The notes below the pieces were generated by a model. It had not been told where the DNA came from. It made no database searches and was given only the letters and a program-made list of their open reading frames with translations. Both the position numbers and the translations under genes were made by a program. From NCBI GenBank assembly GCA_022565195.1, contig JADFJZ010000062.1:1-7386 (forward strand): a stretch of 7,386 nt of DNA, read 5' to 3'. Positions 1 through 4,934 of the stretch are shown here, one piece after another (position 1 is the first letter of the stretch; each line of letters starts with the position of its first letter). The DNA is from Planctomycetota bacterium. GTDB taxonomy: Bacteria; Planctomycetota; Phycisphaerae; UBA1845; CAIVHJ01.

Positions 1-13
1 CACTCGATTCCCC

Positions 14-19
14 TATAAC
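14..19 (+). promoter_or_regulatory. possible -10 box of the tRNA promoter
   Basis: TATAAC lies 11 bases upstream of the first tRNA base, a suitable place for a -10 element of a sigma-70-type promoter. The matching -35 box would fall outside the window, so this is only half a promoter. The tRNA could also be transcribed from further upstream. Confidence 0.3.
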
Positions 20-30
20 TACGTCATGAT

Positions 31-103
<73 letters not shown>

Positions 104-489
104 TTAGTTTTTCCCCGTTTCCTGCTGGGTATTTCGCGTGAAATCGCTTGGTGACTCGAACGACGTCCTCGACTAAGTGGAAAGTGGTAGAGCCTGCCGC
201 GAACCGTCCCCTCTGAGCGTATGGCCTGACCCCCGAGACGAGTCCGGACCGTATGCCGGGATCCTGCGGCTTCCGGATCTAAGAACGAGGTCAGATGAAG
301 GCCCACGAAGCCAAGTTTTGTGATCTGTTCGGAAGAAAATGCCCTGCCCGTTAATCCAATAAGTCCAGAAGACCATAGTTACCCGCCTTGGCATGGGCGA
401 CTTATCCCTGGCTGTTCGGAGTGTGAGAATCTTCGCACGGGCCAAGCATGTCGGGCGGGCACGTTTTTTGTTGCAGGCCGGGCTCATCG

Positions 490-518
490 TTGACAGGATG
501 ATTCCTGCGAGTTGTGCT
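490..518 (+). promoter_or_regulatory. candidate promoter with overlapping dyad upstream of the efflux operon
   Basis: TTGACA at 490-495 matches the sigma-70 -35 consensus fully. With a 17-base spacer the -10 would be TGTGCT at 513-518, which matches TATAAT at only three positions, so the promoter would be weak or activator-dependent. The spacer holds the dyad CAGGA-TGAT-TCCTG (494-507), a possible operator. Transcription would begin near 525, about 40 bases before the preferred ATG at 564. The weak -10 is the main reason for low confidence. Confidence 0.25.
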
Positions 519-551
519 GCGGAGATGAAATTGGGCGGCCCCATGTTCACG

Positions 552-557
552 AAAGGG
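552..557 (+). promoter_or_regulatory. ribosome binding site supporting the ATG at 564
   Basis: AAAGGG ends six bases before the ATG at 564. Other in-frame starts are worse: for the ATG at 543 the nearest GGAG (521-524) is 18 bases away; for the ATG at 525 GGAG directly abuts the codon; the ATG at 393 has no clear site and would put nearly 60 non-signal residues before the signal peptide. Confidence 0.5.
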
Positions 558-563
558 CGCAAG

Positions 564-2048
564 ATGAAGTCGTTTCCTGCGCGCGGTGCCATGAGTTTAT
601 TCGCCCGCTTGTTGGCTGCAGGAGCGGTGAGCGCTCTGTCGTTGGGCTGCACGCTCAACAATTTGGCGGCGCAGGAAGTCACCTCTGTGCTGGAACGCTA
701 TGCAGCGCAAAAAGCACTTCAAGCAAGAGCATATGCGCTCACGCCTGCGGCAGGCGGTGGCGACCGCGAAAACGAATCGGTCACGCGCCTCGTAGCTCCG
801 ACCTCGCTCAAAGAGTTCATCATCCTCGCGTTACAAGAGAACCCTGAAATCAAGCAGGCTGAGGAAACGGCGCACGCCAAAGCGGCACGCATCCCTCAGG
901 TGACCGCACTGCCCGATCCGATGTTGAAGACCAAGACGCTCCCCGAGCCCGTGCGAACGGCTGAGGGAGACAACTTCTTCATCCTGGGCGTTAGCCAGAA
1001 ACTCCCCGTTCCGGAGAAGCTTGATCGAGCCGGTCGAATCGCCCTGGAGGAAACACGTATCGCGCTTCAGGAGCTGGAGCGGGTGCGGCTGCGCGTTATT
1101 GCCGATGTCAAACGGGCATATTTCCAACTCTACGCGATCGACAAGAGCATCGAAATTACGACCGAGAACCGAGATTTGATGCGAGGCCTGATCGATGTCG
1201 CCATCGGGCAGGTCGAGGCTGGAAAGCGCGCCCAAGAAGACGTGCTCCGCGCTCAGGTTGAGTTGTCCAATCTGGAGGCTCAGCTTGTTCAGTTAGGCCA
1301 GCGCCGGATCACGGCAGTGGCCATGCTGAACCGACAGATGGATCGTCCGTCCGCCACACCCATCGCCAAACCGGCCGACTTCGACGTCAGGCAGGTGGAT
1401 GCCAAGCTTGAGGAATTGTTCGAGCACGCGGTCAAATCAAATCCGGAGCTGGGGCGCATCGAGCGGCAGATCGAGCGCGACCGCGAAGCCGTCGAACTGG
1501 CCCGGCTGGCCTATTGGCCTGATTTTACCATCGGCTTTGAGTGGATGCTGATGGAATCGCGTGAGGCCTTTCGTCCGCCGCCCAATCCGGCGACCGGAAT
1601 GCGGCCGACGGTTCCCAAGATGAGCGAAGATGCCAGCGACAACTGGGCGATCACGTTCGGCTTGAACATCCCGATCTGGAGAGACAAGATCGAAGGAGGC
1701 ATCCGCGAGGCCAAGCGGAGGTTAGGAGCCTCGCAGCAACAATACACCTCGGTTCGCAATTCCGTGTACTTCCGCATTACCGACGCCTTTGAGCGGGTTC
1801 GTAGCCAGCGCGAACTGGCGGATATCTTCGGGTATACGATCATTCCTCAGGCGCAGCAGGCCTATGAAGTGTCCCGCGCAGGCTATGTGGCCGGCAGCAG
1901 CGATTTTCTCTACGTGATCGACAATTGGCAGAAGTGGTTGGTTTTCCGCATTCAATACCATCGTATCCTCGGCGACTTGGAACGCAGCGTTGCTGATTTG
2001 GAACAGGTGCTGGGGATGAGTTTGAGCGAGGCTGGAATCTCAAAATGA
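564..2048 (+). CDS. TolC-family outer-membrane factor, CusC-type channel of a metal RND pump
   Basis: A 494-residue outer-membrane channel, probably a trimer whose periplasmic tunnel docks on the adaptor encoded next. The N-terminus has basic residues, then a hydrophobic stretch (about residues 11-29), then AAQ-EV near 35-39, fitting a secreted protein. C29 follows LSLG, an imperfect lipobox, so lipidation as in CusC is possible but not shown. Two outer-membrane efflux repeats (PF02321 type) cover about 80-265 and 280-490. Family hallmarks are LPDPML (116-121), VSQKLPVPEKL (143-153), RAYFQLY (184-190), LNRQMDRP (255-262), WPDFTIG (318-324), NIPIWRDK (368-375) and the helix ending GSSDFLYVIDNWQKW (444-458). 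The second beta region has several Met (M328, M330, M346, M353). Its stop overlaps the next ATG as ATGA, implying translational coupling. Membership of the TolC family is clear; substrate is inferred from the neighbours. The start is chosen by ribosome site and signal peptide; 543 or 393 are alternatives. Confidence 0.9.
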   Translation: MKSFPARGAMSLFARLLAAGAVSALSLGCTLNNLAAQEVTSVLERYAAQKALQARAYALTPAAGGGDRENESVTRLVAPTSLKEFIILALQENPEIKQAEETAHAKAARIPQVTALPDPMLKTKTLPEPVRTAEGDNFFILGVSQKLPVPEKLDRAGRIALEETRIALQELERVRLRVIADVKRAYFQLYAIDKSIEITTENRDLMRGLIDVAIGQVEAGKRAQEDVLRAQVELSNLEAQLVQLGQRRITAVAMLNRQMDRPSATPIAKPADFDVRQVDAKLEELFEHAVKSNPELGRIERQIERDREAVELARLAYWPDFTIGFEWMLMESREAFRPPPNPATGMRPTVPKMSEDASDNWAITFGLNIPIWRDKIEGGIREAKRRLGASQQQYTSVRNSVYFRITDAFERVRSQRELADIFGYTIIPQAQQAYEVSRAGYVAGSSDFLYVIDNWQKWLVFRIQYHRILGDLERSVADLEQVLGMSLSEAGISK

Positions 2049-4825
2049 GCACATCAAAGACCGTAAGACAGTTTGGGCTCGGGACGGTGGTGATCCTGAC
2101 GATCGCGGCACTCGTCGTCGGCGTGGTCGCGACGCGGGTGATGCTCGGTCCGGGCGGCGGAGCCAGCGGTGCATCGGCAGGCGAAGATTCAGAGCAACTC
2201 TACACTTGCGGCATGCACCCCAATGTGATGGAGCGAGGGCCTGGAATCTGCCCGATCTGCAACATGGATCTCACGCCACTCAAAGCCGACGATGGCGACG
2301 CGGGCGGGGGTGTGTCCAAGGAACGCAAAGTTCTCTACTGGCGCGCCCCAATGGACCCGAACTACGTCTCTGACCAACCCGGCAAGAGCCCGATGGGTAT
2401 GGATCTCGTTCCCGTCTATGCTGACGAGGAATCTTCAAGTTCGAGGCATTTCGTACGTGTCGATCCGGTTACGAGCCAGAATATGGGCATCCGCACGACC
2501 GCCATCCGGCGCGGCCCACTGGTCAAGACGATTCGTACCGTGGGGCGCGTGGATTACGACGAGCGATCGGTGACCTTTATCAATACCAAGTTCGAGGGAT
2601 GGATCGAGAAACTGCACGTCGACGAGACGGGCCAGTTCGTGGACAAGGGCCAACCGCTCTTCGACGTCTACTCGCGCGAGCTCTATTCTGCTCAGAAGGA
2701 ATACGTGGCGGCGATCGATGGCCTGGAACGCATGCACCAAAGCACGCTGCCCTATGCCCGAGAAGAGCAAACGCGCCTGATCGACGCAGCGCTCACCAAA
2801 CTGCAGTTTCTGGACGTGACTAATGAGCAGATCGAAGCGCTCAAACAGGCCAAGACAATCCAGAAGATCCTGACGATTCATTCCCCCAGCCGCGGGATCG
2901 TTACGGACAAGATGGCGCTTCAGGGTATGTATGTGAAGCCGGGAATGCAACTTTATACGATCGCCGACCTCACGCGCGTGTGGGTGTATGTTGACATTTA
3001 CGAATACCAACTGCCCTGGGTCCGCGTCGGCCAAACTGCCGAGATGGCCTTACCCTACGTTCGGGGCAAGAAGTTTGTAGGCACGGTCGTGTACATCTAT
3101 CCCTACCTCGAGAAACAGACGCGCGTCGTCAAGGTGCGGTTGGAGTTTGACAATCCTACGTTGGATCTCAAGCCCGGCATGTTCGCGAATGTGACATTGT
3201 CGGCTGACTTGCGGCGAGATGCACTCTTGATTCCCAGAGAGGCATACATTGACTCGGGAACGCGTCAACTCGTTTTCGTCGATCGAGGCGAAGGCAAATT
3301 CGAACCACGTGAGATCCAGGTGGGCGTGGAGGCTGAGGACGGCATGGTCGAAGTCCTGTACGGCCTCGACGAGGGCGAGATCGTCGTGACCAGCGGTCAG
3401 TTCATGCTCGATGCCGAAAGTAAACTCAAGGAAGCAATCGCCAAGATGATGGAGGCGGAGCGCGCCCTGACGACGAAACGAACTCCGGACACTGAGGGAG
3501 AAGAAGCAGACGGAGAGAAGCACGATCACGCCGCGATGGACGCCGAGACGCAACAACCACCGATGCTCGCCGACGCTGCGTTCGCCTGTCCCATGGAAGA
3601 ACATCCGGACGAGAGTGACCCGAAGGAGCAAGGAGCCTATTTCTCCAGCGAGGCGGGCTCGTGTCCGTGGTGCGGCATGAATCTCAAGCCCTCAGAGGAA
3701 CTGGATTGGGTCAAGATGAGGCGGGCGGCCAAAGGCGCGGATGTCGCTTACACGTGCGTCGATCATCAGCATGTGTTTTCCAAGATATCCGGCTCATGCC
3801 CGCGATGCGGCAAGGAGCTGCACGCGTTCAAGGTGATGTACACGTGTCCCGATCCGAACCACGCCGGTGTGATCAGTACTTTTGAAGACAATTGCCCTCA
3901 CTGCGGCCAGGGACTGGCTGCCTATCGAGGCGTCTGGCTCGACGACGCCATGGCCCAAGCCAATGTGCCACCTGCTCCGGGCGTCGCGGATGCGGCCTTG
4001 TACCATTGCACGATTCATCCATTGGTGCATAGTAACAAGGAAGGGAACTGCACCATTTGCAGCCTGCCGCTCGAGACCGCAGCAACCCTCGCAGCCAAGC
4101 CCGCCGCGATTCCCGCGGGCGCCAAGTACACGTGTCCTATGAAAGTATGCTGGCAATTCTCGGACGCCGCCGGCAGGTGCTCTGAATGCGGGATGAAGCT
4201 CAAACCGCTGGAGGAGGTCGCCTGGGTTCAGGAAATGCAGGCCGCTATGCCGAGCGGCGAAGCGGAAGATCAGTATGCCTGTCCCATGCACGCGGATGAA
4301 AGAGCATCACAAACAGGCACTTGTTCGATTTGTGGCATGTTGTTGGTCCGTTCGGATTTGCTGCCGCGTCCACAGACGGCGCCTGCGAAAATCGCGGCGC
4401 AGATGAACTATATCATGGAGCATTACTTAGAACTGCAACGCTTATTGGCTTCGGATCGGCCCTCTGGAACAGCGCTCCATGCGCTCGGCCTGGCCTCCGC
4501 CAGCGAAAAACTGGCCGAGCAATTGAACGATCCTGATGTAGACCTTCCGCAAGCCGTCGTCGAGGCAGCGACACAGCTCCGTCACGCCGCGGTCAAGATC
4601 ACCGCGAAGGACTTACAGGCGGATCGCGTGACGCTGGTTGAACTCAGCGCTGCAGTGCGCACACTGGTGGGACACGTTCGACCAGACCGCACCCGTTGGC
4701 CAAAGTTGTTTATCTACCACTGCCCGCTGTCCAAAGGCGATTGGATTCAGGCAACCGAAGGGAAAGCAAATCCATACTACGGATTCAAAATGCTCAAATG
4801 TGGTGAACTGCAGGAAGTGAAATAG
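2045..4825 (+). CDS. cusB: CusB-type membrane fusion protein with seven Cys ribbon modules and a C-terminal DUF3347-like domain
   Basis: Periplasmic adaptor of 926 residues linking pump and channel; E. coli CusB has about 400. In order: one membrane anchor (about 11-31); a heavy-metal-binding ribbon (53-79; C55, H58, C69, C72); a CusB-type methionine site (97-125; M103, M117, M119, matching the three Met that bind Cu(I)/Ag(I) in E. coli CusB); the HlyD/CusB core (about 139-455) with two lipoyl halves around GWIEKLHVDETGQFV and SPSRGIVTDKMALQGMYV, a helical hairpin (about 210-275), a beta-barrel and a membrane-proximal domain; a His/Met linker (HDHAAM, 493-498); six CxxC ribbons (513-767); and a DUF3347-like domain (about 781-923) ending in YHCPLSKGDW and NPYYGFKMLKCGE (C893, C919). 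All 24 Cys lie in the ribbons and the last domain; the core has none. The start overlaps the upstream stop (ATGA), with only a weak TGGA site before it. The adaptor role and copper/silver link are well supported. The ribbon array's role is inferred: metal capture, perhaps replacing a CusF chaperone. Confidence 0.93.
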   Translation: MSTSKTVRQFGLGTVVILTIAALVVGVVATRVMLGPGGGASGASAGEDSEQLYTCGMHPNVMERGPGICPICNMDLTPLKADDGDAGGGVSKERKVLYWRAPMDPNYVSDQPGKSPMGMDLVPVYADEESSSSRHFVRVDPVTSQNMGIRTTAIRRGPLVKTIRTVGRVDYDERSVTFINTKFEGWIEKLHVDETGQFVDKGQPLFDVYSRELYSAQKEYVAAIDGLERMHQSTLPYAREEQTRLIDAALTKLQFLDVTNEQIEALKQAKTIQKILTIHSPSRGIVTDKMALQGMYVKPGMQLYTIADLTRVWVYVDIYEYQLPWVRVGQTAEMALPYVRGKKFVGTVVYIYPYLEKQTRVVKVRLEFDNPTLDLKPGMFANVTLSADLRRDALLIPREAYIDSGTRQLVFVDRGEGKFEPREIQVGVEAEDGMVEVLYGLDEGEIVVTSGQFMLDAESKLKEAIAKMMEAERALTTKRTPDTEGEEADGEKHDHAAMDAETQQPPMLADAAFACPMEEHPDESDPKEQGAYFSSEAGSCPWCGMNLKPSEELDWVKMRRAAKGADVAYTCVDHQHVFSKISGSCPRCGKELHAFKVMYTCPDPNHAGVISTFEDNCPHCGQGLAAYRGVWLDDAMAQANVPPAPGVADAALYHCTIHPLVHSNKEGNCTICSLPLETAATLAAKPAAIPAGAKYTCPMKVCWQFSDAAGRCSECGMKLKPLEEVAWVQEMQAAMPSGEAEDQYACPMHADERASQTGTCSICGMLLVRSDLLPRPQTAPAKIAAQMNYIMEHYLELQRLLASDRPSGTALHALGLASASEKLAEQLNDPDVDLPQAVVEAATQLRHAAVKITAKDLQADRVTLVELSAAVRTLVGHVRPDRTRWPKLFIYHCPLSKGDWIQATEGKANPYYGFKMLKCGELQEVK
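3581..4345 (+). repeat. three-fold repeat of a two-ribbon metal-binding unit inside cusB
   Basis: Residues 513-767 of the adaptor hold six ribbons, each with one Cys near the start (often YTC or YxC) and a later CxxC: C515/C540/C543, C571/C585/C588, C601/C617/C620, C655/C669/C672, C697/C712/C715 (plus C702) and C746/C760/C763. The odd-numbered ribbons are each followed by a Trp 11-12 residues after the last Cys (W555, W631, W727) and a short Ala/Met-rich linker leading to the even-numbered ribbon. Ribbons 1 and 5 are most alike (FSSEAGSCPWCGMNLKP and FSDAAGRCSECGMKLKP). This suggests a two-ribbon unit that was duplicated and then diverged. Confidence 0.75.
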
Positions 4826-4836
4826 GGGCACAACGC

Positions 4837-4919
4837 GCCGCAGGCTTTAGCCCGCGCGGATCAACAAGTTGTGAAAACGTCTCACACTTCGGAGGTCCGC
4901 GCGGGCTAAAGCTCGCGGC
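4837..4919. repeat. long imperfect palindrome between cusB and cusA
   Basis: Positions 4844-4860 pair perfectly with 4896-4912 (17 bp, including GGCTTTAGCCCGCGCGGA without its last mismatches). After one G-T pair and one mismatch, 4837-4841 pair with 4915-4919. The 35-base loop holds a smaller hairpin, TGTGA (4870-4874) with TCACA (4882-4886). The second arm is followed by CTCGAGAG, not a T-run, so this is not a standard terminator. It resembles REP-like or miniature dispersed repeats. In mRNA it would form a stable stem just before the cusA start, which could shield the upstream transcript or set the pump-to-adaptor ratio. Confidence 0.85.
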
Positions 4920-4934
4920 TCGAGAGAATCGCGC

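Larger units (their letters stand above)
104..563. other. intergenic stretch and probable leader of the efflux operon, no gene seen
   Basis: I find no convincing gene here. The forward frame of the outer-membrane factor stays open back to an ATG at 393, and an antisense frame is open from 682 to 173, but neither gives a recognisable protein. Visible details are a T-run just after the tRNA (108-112), a possible hairpin at 421-438 (GTGTGAG/TTCGCAC with two G-U pairs), an enclosing pairing CTTGGC (387-392) with GCCAAG (441-446), a run of six T at 464-469, a TTGACA box at 490-495 and a perfect dyad at 494-507. No integrase or metal-sensor gene and no recognisable CueR or CusR operator was found. 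Confidence 0.6.

Noticed and set aside
131..144. ATTTC-GCGT-GAAAT hairpin after the tRNA
   Set aside because: It is a 5-bp AT-rich stem with no T-run directly after it; too weak to call a terminator or operator.
389..405. TGGCATGGGCGACTTAT as a sigma-54 promoter
   Set aside because: The TGGCA half fits, but the -12 element lacks the required GC at the right spacing.
173..682. Antisense frame of 169 codons across the leader
   Set aside because: It overlaps the signal peptide of the outer-membrane factor, has no recognisable domain and reads as low-quality shadow translation.
4837..4919. The palindrome as a rho-independent terminator of cusB
   Set aside because: No T-run follows either arm on either strand, and the pump gene starts just 15 bases later with its own ribosome site.
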